64,000 nt of DNA from assembly GCA_963805495.1 (NCBI GenBank), contig CAWDUQ010000002.1, forward strand, positions 1,550,001-1,614,000, given 5' to 3'. This document shows, one piece after another, positions 43,992-52,972 of the stretch. Under the pieces are notes generated by a model that saw nothing but the letters and a program-made list of their open reading frames with translations, was not told where the DNA came from and did not search any database. The DNA comes from DAHUXD01 sp963805495 (GTDB lineage Bacteria; Acidobacteriota; Thermoanaerobaculia; UBA5066; Gp7-AA6). Position 1 is the stretch's first letter, and each line of letters opens with the position of its first letter. Position numbers and translations under genes: made by a program.

Positions 43992-45092
43992 TTAGGAGAA
44001 AACCGAAAGGACCCGGGCGCTCTCCGCGGGGGGGAACTTCGCCAAACCGAAATCGTCGGCGGCGTGCTCAGGGTTCGACACGCCGACGAGGGCCGTCGTC
44101 AGACCGGGCGCGGAACGGGCGAACTGGAGGGCGCGGCGCGCCGGAGTCTCGCCCTCCGGGAAAGCCTGGACGATCGGCTCCGGAAGCTCGGCGACGAGAC
44201 GACCCTGGAGGAGCGACGCGGAGCCGAAGGCCGCGATGCCGAGGCTGGCGGCGGCCTCGAGGGCGGCGACGCGCATCGACCCGGAGGTCTGGGACCGATA
44301 CCCCAGGGCGTGGGCCATGGCGAGGTTGACCGGGAGCTGGACCGCCCGGAAGTGATGGGACGGTCCGGCCACCTTTTCCGCCAGGTCGCGCAGCAGCGCG
44401 AGCGACAGATGCTCGGGATGCTCCGGCGGAACGCGCAGCCCGTTCCAGGTCGCCAGTCCCCACGTGGCGATCTTTCCATCGGCGACGGCGCGCTCGAGCG
44501 TCTCGATCGCTCGGGAGAGGCGCCCGCGAAAGCTCTCGCGGCCGACCTCCTCGAGCTGAGTCTCGACGTTGTGGAGGTAATAGAGATCGATCGTTGCGAG
44601 GCCGAGGTTCTCGCGGCTGCGTGCGATCTGGTCCTCGAGGTACCCCGGGGAAATGCAGTGGCAGCCCTGCGCGACTTCGTCCGCGGGCGCGAGGCCCGAG
44701 TCGAAAAAGGTCTCGCGCACGTAGCGCCCGCCGGGCCGCGGATCCTCGGCGTCGTGCGGCGTGTAGCCTCCCTTGGTCGAGACGAAGACCTCGTCGCGCG
44801 CCGCCGTTCCCGAGGCGAACGCGACCTCGAGCGCGCGTCCGACGGCCCGCTCGCTCAACTGACCCCGGTAGTTGATCGCCGTGTCGAAGACGTTGACGCC
44901 CGAGGCGAGGGCCGCGGCGACGCAGGCCTCGTATCCCGCGTCCGTCGCCCCGTTCTCGGGGCCGAGGTAGGTGCCGAGCCCGATCGAGGACAGCGACAGC
45001 CCGTCCATTGCCTGGCGGAAGTGCCCCGCGGCGACCGCCGACCGCGCGGCGAAGCGCTGCGTTCCTTCGGGCGTGGCACGTCCGGCGATCAC
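43992..45092 (-). CDS. Aldo/keto reductase
   Basis: The 366-residue NADPH-dependent reductase has the TIM-barrel catalytic set: Asp and Tyr in VFDTAINYRGQLSERAVG, Lys in VFVSTKGGYTPHD and His in DLYYLHNVETQLEEVGRE. It is longer than the 280-330 residues common in the family because of an insertion around GGRYVRETFFDSGLAPADEV. The cofactor tail lies near TTALVGVSNPEH. GTG 45092 is preceded by TAGCCT at 6 bases. It lies 50 bases downstream of the amrS stop on the same strand. Confidence 0.88.
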   Translation of the reverse strand: MIAGRATPEGTQRFAARSAVAAGHFRQAMDGLSLSSIGLGTYLGPENGATDAGYEACVAAALASGVNVFDTAINYRGQLSERAVGRALEVAFASGTAARDEVFVSTKGGYTPHDAEDPRPGGRYVRETFFDSGLAPADEVAQGCHCISPGYLEDQIARSRENLGLATIDLYYLHNVETQLEEVGRESFRGRLSRAIETLERAVADGKIATWGLATWNGLRVPPEHPEHLSLALLRDLAEKVAGPSHHFRAVQLPVNLAMAHALGYRSQTSGSMRVAALEAAASLGIAAFGSASLLQGRLVAELPEPIVQAFPEGETPARRALQFARSAPGLTTALVGVSNPEHAADDFGLAKFPPAESARVLSVFS

Positions 45093-45098
45093 GGGGCG

Positions 45099-45104
45099 AG
45101 GCTA
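45099..45104 (-). promoter_or_regulatory. -10-like hexamer TAGCCT for the aldo/keto reductase
   Basis: TAGCCT on the minus strand ends 6 bases before GTG 45092, with no ribosome site. Confidence 0.4.
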
Positions 45105-45142
45105 TCAGGCAGGCCAGCCGACGAGAAAGCTCGACCCTCGGA

Positions 45143-46261
45143 TCAGAGGACGGGGAGCGCAACGCCGTGCGTCCGTCCCGTCCCGTGGAGGGCCCCGTCC
45201 CAGCGACCGGGCACCGCGGCAGAGCACTTCGGGCATTTCCCCGCGGCCAGGCGATTCTTCGTCACGACGAAGCCGCGGCGCTCGATGACCGTCTCTCCGC
45301 ACGCGCCGCAGCGAGTGTCCTCCCACTTCCCGAGGCGACCGGGGATGTTGCCCGCGTAGACGTAGCGCAGCCCCTCGGCGATCCCGATCTCGCAGGCGCG
45401 CACGAGGGTCTCCGCGGGTGTCGCCCCGCGGTCCGTCATCTTGTAGTCGGGATGGAAGGCCGTGACGTGCCACGGAACGTCCCGCGAGACGGACGCGATG
45501 AACCGCGCGGCGCGAGTGAGCTCGTCGTCGGAGTCGTTGAACCCCGGGATCACGAGCGTCAGGACCTCGAGCCAGATCCCGCGCTCGTAAATCCCGACGA
45601 TCGTGTCGAGGACGTTCTGGAGGACGCCGCCGAGCTGGCGGTAGTGGCGGTCGTCCATGGACTTCAGATCGACCTTGTAGAAGTCGACCCACGGGCGGAT
45701 GTAGTCCAGGACCCGGGGCGTGCCGTTACCGTTGGAGACGTATGCGGTCTTGAGGCCTCCCGCTTTCGCGGCCCGGAACACCTCGACGGCCCACTCGGAG
45801 GTGATGAGCGGCTCGTTGTAAGTCGAGACGATCGTGGGCGCACCGCTTTCGCGCGCGATCCGGACGAGCTCCCCGGCGGAGACGTCCCGCGGCGATCCCA
45901 CCGCTTCGGGGTCGCGGATCGACTGGGACGTGAACCAGTTCTGGCAGTAGCCGCAGTGGAGGTCGCACCCCAGCATCCCGAACGACAGCGCGTCGCTGCC
46001 CGGCAGAGCGTGGAAGAAGGGTTTCTTTTCGATCGGATCGAGCTGAAGGGCGCCGACGTAACCGCGGGGCACCTCGAGAACGTCGCCTCGGCGGAAGCGG
46101 ACCCGGCAGACGCCCTCGCGTCCCTCCGGGATCGGGCAGCGGTGCCCGCACGCGTGGCACCGGAGGCGCCCGTCGGGCAGCCACTCGACGAGCTCCGGCG
46201 CCGCCGGCGCCGTGCGGCGCGCGAGAATGTCGGCGACGGGGGAGGGGGCGGAAGCGTTCAT
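45143..46261 (-). CDS. amrS: AmmeMemoRadiSam system radical SAM enzyme
   Basis: The 372-residue radical SAM enzyme has the cluster motif CDLHCGYCQNWFTSQ. An N-terminal cysteine segment (CHACGHRCPIPEGREGVCRV) and a C-terminal zinc ribbon (DTRCGACGETVIERRG, then GKCPKCSAAVPGRWD) are typical of AmrS. The STYNEPLITSEW and KVDLKSMDDRHYRQLGG blocks match the family. AmrS usually works with Memo and AMMECR1 proteins in an uncharacterised RNA or protein modification; neither is in this window. ATG 46261 is preferred to the longer frame; TATCGA lies 7 bases upstream. Confidence 0.92.
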   Translation of the reverse strand: MNASAPSPVADILARRTAPAAPELVEWLPDGRLRCHACGHRCPIPEGREGVCRVRFRRGDVLEVPRGYVGALQLDPIEKKPFFHALPGSDALSFGMLGCDLHCGYCQNWFTSQSIRDPEAVGSPRDVSAGELVRIARESGAPTIVSTYNEPLITSEWAVEVFRAAKAGGLKTAYVSNGNGTPRVLDYIRPWVDFYKVDLKSMDDRHYRQLGGVLQNVLDTIVGIYERGIWLEVLTLVIPGFNDSDDELTRAARFIASVSRDVPWHVTAFHPDYKMTDRGATPAETLVRACEIGIAEGLRYVYAGNIPGRLGKWEDTRCGACGETVIERRGFVVTKNRLAAGKCPKCSAAVPGRWDGALHGTGRTHGVALPVL

Positions 46262-46268
46262 ATCCTGA

Positions 46269-46274
46269 TCGATA
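46269..46274 (-). promoter_or_regulatory. -10-like hexamer TATCGA for amrS
   Basis: TATCGA on the minus strand ends 7 bases before ATG 46261. The last base departs from consensus, and an overlapping CAGGA could instead serve as a ribosome site. Confidence 0.3.
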
Positions 46275-46316
46275 ACGCGCGGAGGATTCGAGAAATGCCG
46301 CCCCGGCACTCTGCGT

Positions 46317-46322
46317 TATCAT
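46317..46322 (+). promoter_or_regulatory. -10 hexamer TATCAT for the beta-propeller gene
   Basis: TATCAT ends 10 bases before ATG 46333, implying a leader of about 3 bases. Confidence 0.5.
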
Positions 46323-46332
46323 CCGCCGACGC

Positions 46333-48894
46333 ATGAAACGTGTCTTTCTCGCCGCCGCGGCGGTGTGGCTGGGCGGCGCTCTCGGGGTCCTCGCGCAGAC
46401 CCCGAGCCGGACCCCGACACCCGCCAACACCCCGACGCCGACGCCCGGCGCCCCCACGACGGTTCCGGCCGGAGTCCGTTTCGCCACCGAGAACTCGGCC
46501 AACATCAACGGCGTGCGGGTCCAGGTCGCCCCCGACGGCGGCGTCTGGTTCCTCGAATCTTCGGCGGACCGAGTCGGCGTCCTGCGGGGCAACACGATCA
46601 CCTACTGGCAGCTGCGGCCCTCCGACGAGCTCGGGGCGAACCCGGTCGACTTCGTCCTCGACGGGACCGACGTCTGGATCCTCGAGAGCGGCCAGAGCCA
46701 GATTCCGGCGGGGCGCTGCTCCGTCGCCAAGCTCGATACCGTGGCGAATCAGGTCACCGAGTGGGTCGTCCCGGGCTCGATTCCGGCCTCCTTCTACAAG
46801 GCGCCCGACGGGACCTACTGGGTCCCGATCACCGGCGCCGCCCTCCTCAACGTCAACTTCGAGACCCAGACGACGACCGTCTACCGTTCGGCCCTGACCT
46901 ACGCCTACGCGGACATGGCCGTGGCGCCCGACGGCACGTTCTGGCTGGCCGACTTCGGCAACAACCGCATCGTCCACTACGCGCCGGGCGCCGCGACCGA
47001 GACTTCCTGGACCTTTTTCAATCCGTCCCAGGGAAGGCTCAACCCCACCCAGATCGAAATCGACGACCAGGGCATGATCTGGATGACGCAGCTCTCGGCC
47101 GGGAGACTCGACCGGTTCGACCCGGCGACGGGCAACCTCGATTCCTTCTACGGCATCTCGAACCCGATCCACTTCGAGTTCTTCCAGGGGAAGGCCTACA
47201 TCACGTCCAGCCAGTCGGCCGCCGCCGTCAATGTCATCGATCCCTCCCTGGGGGCCCCGTTCCGCACCGTGCTGACTCCGCTGGAGCTCGAGGTCCGGTC
47301 GACCCCGAATTCGATCCTCGGGACCAACCGGACGTTCGCCGTTCCTCCGACGACGTTCGAAACGGAAGCCACGCCGCTCGTCGACGCCGACTTCCGTGTC
47401 GCCAGCAACCAGTCCTATCCGGGCACGCTCGTGACCCAGGTGCCCGTGACCCAGGCCTACGGGATCGATGTCGACGGCGGACAGGTCTGGTTCGGCGCGG
47501 GCGGCAATCTCGTGCGCGTCGCTCTGCAGACCATCGGCGGCCCGACCGACCGCTCGGTTCCCGTCGCGAATTCCGCCGCCGGGCCACCCGACGACCGCGT
47601 CCGGATCGACATCACGCTCTCCAACCCCGGGACCGCCACGATCGCAGGGGATGCGCTCTACATGTACTCGCCGGGAGCCTTCGCGGCCAAGACGACCTTT
47701 TCGGTCGCGGGGGGAGCGACCCAGGTCCTCGGGGACGCCTTCGGCAACCTCGGGACGAGCCTCAACCTGGCCTCGGGCTCGGTGCGACTACGAGCGACGA
47801 CCGGAAACGCCGCCGATCTCCAGGCGAGCGTCCGGACGACGCGGGTGACGCCCGCCGGGGCCGCCTACGGGTACGCCCTGGAAGCGCAGACGATTTCCGA
47901 AAGCCTCGGACCGGGCTCGCAGGCGCTCCTCTTCACCGGCGCGCGGGACACCGAGGCCTCGATCTTCGGCATGTACTCGATGACCAGCGCGACCGGCACG
48001 CTCACGCTCGCGGCTCCGGACGGGACCGTCCGCGGGACGACGCCCTTTACGATCGCGATCAATACGCGCGAAGAGTTCAATCCGGCGGCTTCGGCCTTCG
48101 GCGTCGATCCCGAACCGGGCGACGTCATCCGGGTTTCGGTCGCGACCGGGTCGCTCCAGCCGTACGTCAACGTGCTCGACCTCGGCACCTTCGACGTCGC
48201 GGCGTTCCTGCCGGTGCAGCCGCTCTCGGATGCCATCGTGCCCAATGCCGGCGTGCTCGTCGGGGCCCACAGCACGGAGTTCGTCACGGACCTCTTCCTC
48301 TCGAACCCCGATCCCGGAGCGAGCTCCGCCGTCACCGTGACCTACTACCCGCTGTACGGCGCGCCGACTCCGTTGACGAAGACGGTGACCCTCGCGCCTC
48401 TGGAGACGCAGGTCCTGCAGAACGTGCTCAACACTCTCTACGGCCTCGCCTCGGGCCAGGGCTCGCTCTTCGTGAGCGCGACGCTTCCCGTGGCCGCGGG
48501 CGTGCGCGTCGGGGCGCGAACGGAGGGCGCCGACTACGCCGGGTTCGCGCCCGCCGTCCCGGGCTCGGCGGGCCTCGACAACGCCTCGGGCACCGCCTTC
48601 GGCCTTCCCCAGACGGCCTATCGTCGGACGAACCTCCTCTTCTTCAACCGGGGACTCGCCGGGAGCGTGACCGTCACGGGCTTCCGCTCCGATGGAACCC
48701 AGGCCGGGCAGGCCCAGGTCCCGCTGGGCGACCATGCGCCCGGCCGATTCGACTCCGTGTTCGCGGCTTTCGGCGTGACCAACCAGCCGGGCGGCCGCAT
48801 CCGGATCGACGTGCCGGAGGGCATGAACGTCTACGCCTGGACCGCGACGGTCGACAACGTGACGGGCGACGTGGACCTCGCCGCCGTCGAATAG
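46333..48894 (+). CDS. Large secreted beta-propeller (Vgb/NHL-like) protein
   Basis: The 853-residue protein has a signal peptide (MKRVFLAAAAVWLGGALGVLAQ), a Thr/Pro linker and an N-terminal propeller. Its blades repeat the pattern of a short APDGxxWF/WL strand followed by a small residue motif: VAPDGGVWFLES, KAPDGTYWVPIT and VAPDGTFWLADFGNNRIVHY, reminiscent of streptogramin lyase (Vgb) and NHL repeats. The C-terminal half is beta-rich with Ig-like repeats (LFLSNPDPGASSAVTVTYYP, TNLLFFNRGLAGSVTVTGFR). The Vgb catalytic residues cannot be confirmed by eye, so an enzymatic role is not claimed. A surface or secreted binding role is likely. Confidence 0.78.
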   Translation: MKRVFLAAAAVWLGGALGVLAQTPSRTPTPANTPTPTPGAPTTVPAGVRFATENSANINGVRVQVAPDGGVWFLESSADRVGVLRGNTITYWQLRPSDELGANPVDFVLDGTDVWILESGQSQIPAGRCSVAKLDTVANQVTEWVVPGSIPASFYKAPDGTYWVPITGAALLNVNFETQTTTVYRSALTYAYADMAVAPDGTFWLADFGNNRIVHYAPGAATETSWTFFNPSQGRLNPTQIEIDDQGMIWMTQLSAGRLDRFDPATGNLDSFYGISNPIHFEFFQGKAYITSSQSAAAVNVIDPSLGAPFRTVLTPLELEVRSTPNSILGTNRTFAVPPTTFETEATPLVDADFRVASNQSYPGTLVTQVPVTQAYGIDVDGGQVWFGAGGNLVRVALQTIGGPTDRSVPVANSAAGPPDDRVRIDITLSNPGTATIAGDALYMYSPGAFAAKTTFSVAGGATQVLGDAFGNLGTSLNLASGSVRLRATTGNAADLQASVRTTRVTPAGAAYGYALEAQTISESLGPGSQALLFTGARDTEASIFGMYSMTSATGTLTLAAPDGTVRGTTPFTIAINTREEFNPAASAFGVDPEPGDVIRVSVATGSLQPYVNVLDLGTFDVAAFLPVQPLSDAIVPNAGVLVGAHSTEFVTDLFLSNPDPGASSAVTVTYYPLYGAPTPLTKTVTLAPLETQVLQNVLNTLYGLASGQGSLFVSATLPVAAGVRVGARTEGADYAGFAPAVPGSAGLDNASGTAFGLPQTAYRRTNLLFFNRGLAGSVTVTGFRSDGTQAGQAQVPLGDHAPGRFDSVFAAFGVTNQPGGRIRIDVPEGMNVYAWTATVDNVTGDVDLAAVE

Positions 48895-48928
48895 GCCCGT
48901 CCCGCCCGCACCCACCGGTGCAGACCGT

Positions 48929-48934
48929 TACAAT
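48929..48934 (+). promoter_or_regulatory. -10 hexamer TACAAT for fabH
   Basis: TACAAT ends 7 bases before GTG 48942 with no Shine-Dalgarno site, which fixes the fabH start. Confidence 0.6.
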
Positions 48935-48941
48935 CTGCGGC

Positions 48942-50015
48942 GTGCCCCTCCCGACAACCGTCGTTCGAGGCTCCGGCATGTTCGTGCCGGAGGGCGTCGT
49001 CACCAACGCGCGCCTCGCGCGCCTGATGGACACGACCGACGACTGGATCCGCCAGCGGACCGGCATCGAGGAGCGTCGATTCGCCCGCCGCGGCCAGTCC
49101 TCGTCGGTCCTCGGCCTCGAAGCGGCGCGGCGGGCGCTCGCGGACGCCGGGATCGCCGCCGAGGATCTCGATCTCATCGTCTTCGCGACCATGACCCCCG
49201 ACCATTACTTCCCCGGAAACGGCGGGATCCTGGCGCGAGGACTCGGCCTGACGACGACTCCGGCGCTCGACATCCGGATGCAGTGCGCCGGTTTTCTCTC
49301 CGGACTGCAGGTCAGCGACGCTTTCATCCGGTCGGGCGCGGCCCGCCGGGTGCTCCTCGTCGGGGCCGAGTGCCATGCCTCGCTCTTTCCCTGGGGCGAA
49401 GAGGAGTGGAAGGTGATGTTCGGCGAGTCCGACGATCCGGTGCGGCCGGAGTCGCTCGCCTGGGGCACGGCGCACCGCGACCGGGCCGTCATCTTCGGCG
49501 ACGGCGCCGGCGCCTTCGTCCTCGAAGCCAACGCGGAGGAGGACGGGCGCGGGTTCCTCGGTTTCCGCATGCGGACCAACGGCGGCGAGTGGGACAAGCT
49601 GTACGTTCCGGGCGGCGGCTCCGCGAGCTTCCCCTACTTCAGCCCCGAGATGTTCGCCGAAAACCTCACGATTCCGGTCGTCGAGGGCCGCCAGGTCTTC
49701 CGGCTCGCCACGACGGCGATGCCCGAGATCGTACGCGAGGTGCTCGCCGAGCACGGCCTCGGGGTCGAAGACCTGTCGCTCCTGCTCATGCACCAGGCGA
49801 ACCTCCGCATCAACGAGTCCGTGCAGAAGCACCTGGGACTGCCGGACGAGCGCGTGTTCAACAACATCCAGCGCTACGGAAACACGACGGCCGCGACCCT
49901 GCCGCTCGTTTTCCACGAGGCGAAGGCGGCCGGGCGGATCCGGCCGGGCGACCTCGTCGGATTCACGGCTCTGGGTGCCGGGCTCCACTGGGGCGCCGGG
50001 CTGCTGCGGGTCTGA
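48942..50015 (+). CDS. fabH: 3-oxoacyl-ACP synthase III
   Basis: The 357-residue condensing enzyme has the FabH triad: Cys 115 in IRMQCAGFLSGLQ, His 284 in LLLMHQANLRIN and Asn 314 in RYGNTTAATLP. It starts fatty-acid chains from acyl-CoA and malonyl-ACP. It is slightly longer than typical FabH, with an extra loop before GTAHRDRAVIFGDGAGAF. The long open frame extending upstream is a shadow of the propeller gene; the start here is set by TACAAT 7 bases upstream. The stop is directly followed by the histidine kinase GTG. Confidence 0.92.
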   Translation: MPLPTTVVRGSGMFVPEGVVTNARLARLMDTTDDWIRQRTGIEERRFARRGQSSSVLGLEAARRALADAGIAAEDLDLIVFATMTPDHYFPGNGGILARGLGLTTTPALDIRMQCAGFLSGLQVSDAFIRSGAARRVLLVGAECHASLFPWGEEEWKVMFGESDDPVRPESLAWGTAHRDRAVIFGDGAGAFVLEANAEEDGRGFLGFRMRTNGGEWDKLYVPGGGSASFPYFSPEMFAENLTIPVVEGRQVFRLATTAMPEIVREVLAEHGLGVEDLSLLLMHQANLRINESVQKHLGLPDERVFNNIQRYGNTTAATLPLVFHEAKAAGRIRPGDLVGFTALGAGLHWGAGLLRV

Positions 50016-52892
50016 GTGGCGAAACCCGACGCCACCGAGCCGTCCGCGGATCGGCACCTCCCGGTCTGGCTGCTCCTGTCCTGGGCGCTGACCGGGGTTC
50101 TGCTCGCCCTCGTCGCCCTGCTCTCGATCCGCCAATCGGAACGGGCGAGCCGCGCCGACTGGGATTCGCGGCTGTCGCGCCTCGCCGACGATCGCGCCGT
50201 CATCGCCGAGCGGGCGATCCGCTCGTGGCGGCGGGAGGCCTTGCGGCTCGCCGCGCTCGAGAGCGTGCGGGCGCTCCTGGCGGACGGGGCCCGCGGGCCG
50301 GGGGTCGTGGAGCGTGTCCGGCGTGATCTGGCCGAGACCGTGGCCGAGGAGCACGACCTCTCGATCGGAGTGCTCGATTCGGGCGGTGGCCTCCGCGCGG
50401 CCTCGGCCGGGTCGGCGTCCTTCGACGAAAACGACATCGCTCCGGCGCGCCGGGCCGCGACCGAGGGCCGCGAGATTCTCGACCATCCGATCCACGAAGG
50501 GCAGAACTCGCTGCGCCTCGAAGTCGCCGAGCCCGTGGCCGACGCCGCGGGCCGCGCGACCGGCGCCGTGCTTCTGGCCGTCGACGCCGCCAACGCCATG
50601 GGCGCCCTGTTTCCGGAACCGGTCGGACCCGAGAGCGAGCGCCTCTTCGTCGTTCTCCGGGAGGGCAACCGTTTCCTCGTGGTCTCACCGGAGCGACGAG
50701 GCGATCCGGGCGCCGCTTACCGACTTCCCGCGTCGGACCAGACGACCTTCGCGGCGGCGGCCCTCGCGGGGCCGCGCGCGTCCGGGGAATACTCCGACGG
50801 ACGGGGGCACCGGGTGCTGGCCGCGACCCGCCGGATTCCGGAGATCGGCTGGGCCGTCGTCGTCGAGGTGGACCGTGACGCCGTCCTGCGCGGTCGGTAT
50901 CCCCAATTCCTGTGGATCGTCCTCGCGGCGGCAGCGATTTTCGCCGCGATCACCGGCGCGGGCCTCGCCTGGCGGCGCACGACGCGGATGCGCCACCTCG
51001 AACAGCTGTCCGACCGGGACCGGCGCTACAAGACGCTCCTCGAGCAGACGCAGGAGGCGGTCGCGGTCGGGATCGACGGCAAGGTGGCCTACGCGAACCC
51101 CGCCTGCGTCGAGATGTTCGGCTACGAGCGGCCGCTGATCGGCGTCCCCGTCTCGATCTTCTTCGCGCCCGGCTCACGCGAGCAGGTCGAGGAGATCGTG
51201 CGGCACCGTGTCGCCGGGAGGCCCGCGCCCGAAACGTACGAGGCCGTCGGCCTGCGCGCCGACGGTTCGACCTTCGACATCGAGGTCCGGGTTGCGCCCA
51301 TCGCGTTCGACGGAAAGGCCGGCTCCCAGGCGATCCTGCGCGACATCACGGGACGCAAGCGCATGGAGGCGGGCCTGCGCGAATCCGAGGAGCGGTATCG
51401 CCTGCTCTTCGAGCGGAATCTCGCCGGCGTCTACCGCTCGACGGCGGACGGACGGCTCCTCGAGTGCAACCGGGCATTCGCTCGGATGATGGGCTACGGG
51501 TCACCCGCCGAGGCGATGGCCCAGTCGGCGGGGTTCCGCATGGCCACGGCGGCGCGCCAGGAGTTCCTCGAGCGACTCCGCCGGGAAGGCAGCCTCGTCA
51601 GCTACGAGAGCCAGGGGCGCCGCAAGGACGGCAGCTCCATCTGGCTGATCGAGAACGTCTCCCTCATCCGGGACGAAGACGGCGAAGAGATCCTGCTCGG
51701 CACCGTCTTCGACATGACGGAACGCCGGCGGCTCGAGGAACAGCTGCTGCAGTCGCAGAAGATGGAAGCCGTCGGGCGGCTGGCCGGGGGCATCGCCCAC
51801 GACTTCAACAACCTGCTGACTGCGATCGCCGGATACAGCGCGCTCCTGATCGAGGAGCTCCCCGAGAACGATCCGCGGCGCGAGAGCGCCGAGGAGATCC
51901 GCGAGGCCGGTCGCCGCGCGGCCGGCCTGACGCAGCAGCTGCTGGCCTTTTCCCGCCGCCAGGTTCTCGAGCCCCGGGTTCTCGACCTGAACGCCGTGAT
52001 CGCGAGCATGGAAAAGATGCTGCGCCGAGTCATCGGCGAAGACGTCGAGCTGACGACGGCCCTCGATTCGGGACTCTGGCGGACCCTGGCCGACCCCGGC
52101 CAGATCGAACAGGCCATCGTCAATCTCGTCGTCAACGCGCGCGACGCCATGCCCCGCGGCGGGCGTCTGACCCTCGAGACCGGCAACGTGACGCTGGACG
52201 AAAAGTTCGCCAGCGCCTACGCCACGGTCCACCCCGGGCCGCACGTGATGCTCGCGGTCTCGGACACCGGCGTCGGCATCGAGGCGAGTCTTCAGGCCCG
52301 CCTCTTCGAGCCTTTCTTCACGACCAAGGAACGCGGCAAGGGAACGGGGCTGGGCCTCTCGACCACTTACGGAATCGTCAAGCAGAGCGGCGGCTCGATC
52401 TGGGTCTACAGCGAGCCGGGGCACGGAACGACGTTCAAGATCTACCTGCCCCGCTGCGACGAGCCCCTCGACGCGCGCGAGCCGCCAGCGCCGCCGGCGA
52501 AACCGCGCCCCGGCTCGGAAACGGTGCTCCTCGTGGAAGACGAACCCGAGGTCCGCCGTCTCGTCGAGAAGCTCCTCCGGATGGAGGGGTATGCCGTCCT
52601 CTCCGCCGGCAGTCCCGCCGAGGCCATCGCGGCCGCCAAGGCCGTCGGGCACGAGATCGCCATCCTCGTCACGGACGTCATCATGCCGGGCATGAACGGC
52701 CAGGAGCTCGCCCGGGTCCTCGCGGCGGACCTTCCCGCCATGCGGGTGCTCTACATGTCCGGCTACACGGACGCCGCCATCGCCCACCAGGGCATCCTTC
52801 CGCCTGGGACAGCGTTCCTTTCGAAGCCCTTCACCCCCGACGCGCTCGCCCGCAAGATCCGCGAGGTCCTCGACGGGCCGGCGGGCACCTGA
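50016..52892 (+). CDS. Hybrid sensor histidine kinase (two PAS domains, receiver)
   Basis: The 958-residue membrane kinase has a helix near residues 14-33, a periplasmic sensor of about 260 residues, and a second helix near 298-318. Two PAS domains follow (RYKTLLEQTQEAVAVGIDGK and RYRLLFERNLAGVYRSTADG), each with a PAC-like RDITGRKR or FDMTERRR end. The HisKA box carries the phospho-His at residue 595 (GGIAHDFNNLLTAIAGY). The HATPase has NLVVNARDAMPRGG and GKGTGLGLSTTYGIVKQ. The C-terminal receiver has its acceptor Asp at residue 887 (LVTDVIMPGMNG). GTG 50016 abuts the fabH stop without a gap, so it is co-transcribed. The signal is unknown. Confidence 0.92.
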   Translation: MAKPDATEPSADRHLPVWLLLSWALTGVLLALVALLSIRQSERASRADWDSRLSRLADDRAVIAERAIRSWRREALRLAALESVRALLADGARGPGVVERVRRDLAETVAEEHDLSIGVLDSGGGLRAASAGSASFDENDIAPARRAATEGREILDHPIHEGQNSLRLEVAEPVADAAGRATGAVLLAVDAANAMGALFPEPVGPESERLFVVLREGNRFLVVSPERRGDPGAAYRLPASDQTTFAAAALAGPRASGEYSDGRGHRVLAATRRIPEIGWAVVVEVDRDAVLRGRYPQFLWIVLAAAAIFAAITGAGLAWRRTTRMRHLEQLSDRDRRYKTLLEQTQEAVAVGIDGKVAYANPACVEMFGYERPLIGVPVSIFFAPGSREQVEEIVRHRVAGRPAPETYEAVGLRADGSTFDIEVRVAPIAFDGKAGSQAILRDITGRKRMEAGLRESEERYRLLFERNLAGVYRSTADGRLLECNRAFARMMGYGSPAEAMAQSAGFRMATAARQEFLERLRREGSLVSYESQGRRKDGSSIWLIENVSLIRDEDGEEILLGTVFDMTERRRLEEQLLQSQKMEAVGRLAGGIAHDFNNLLTAIAGYSALLIEELPENDPRRESAEEIREAGRRAAGLTQQLLAFSRRQVLEPRVLDLNAVIASMEKMLRRVIGEDVELTTALDSGLWRTLADPGQIEQAIVNLVVNARDAMPRGGRLTLETGNVTLDEKFASAYATVHPGPHVMLAVSDTGVGIEASLQARLFEPFFTTKERGKGTGLGLSTTYGIVKQSGGSIWVYSEPGHGTTFKIYLPRCDEPLDAREPPAPPAKPRPGSETVLLVEDEPEVRRLVEKLLRMEGYAVLSAGSPAEAIAAAKAVGHEIAILVTDVIMPGMNGQELARVLAADLPAMRVLYMSGYTDAAIAHQGILPPGTAFLSKPFTPDALARKIREVLDGPAGT

Positions 52893-52972
52893 AGATCTGG
52901 TGAGTTTCGGGAGCAAAATGGCGACCGACGCCTAGCCTCGGGGCGGATCGGTGTGCACGAAGGAGGAGTGTG

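Noticed and set aside
46333..48894. A streptogramin-resistance (Vgb) gene
   Set aside because: The resemblance is at the level of propeller blades only; the catalytic residues could not be recognised and the protein is nearly three times too long.
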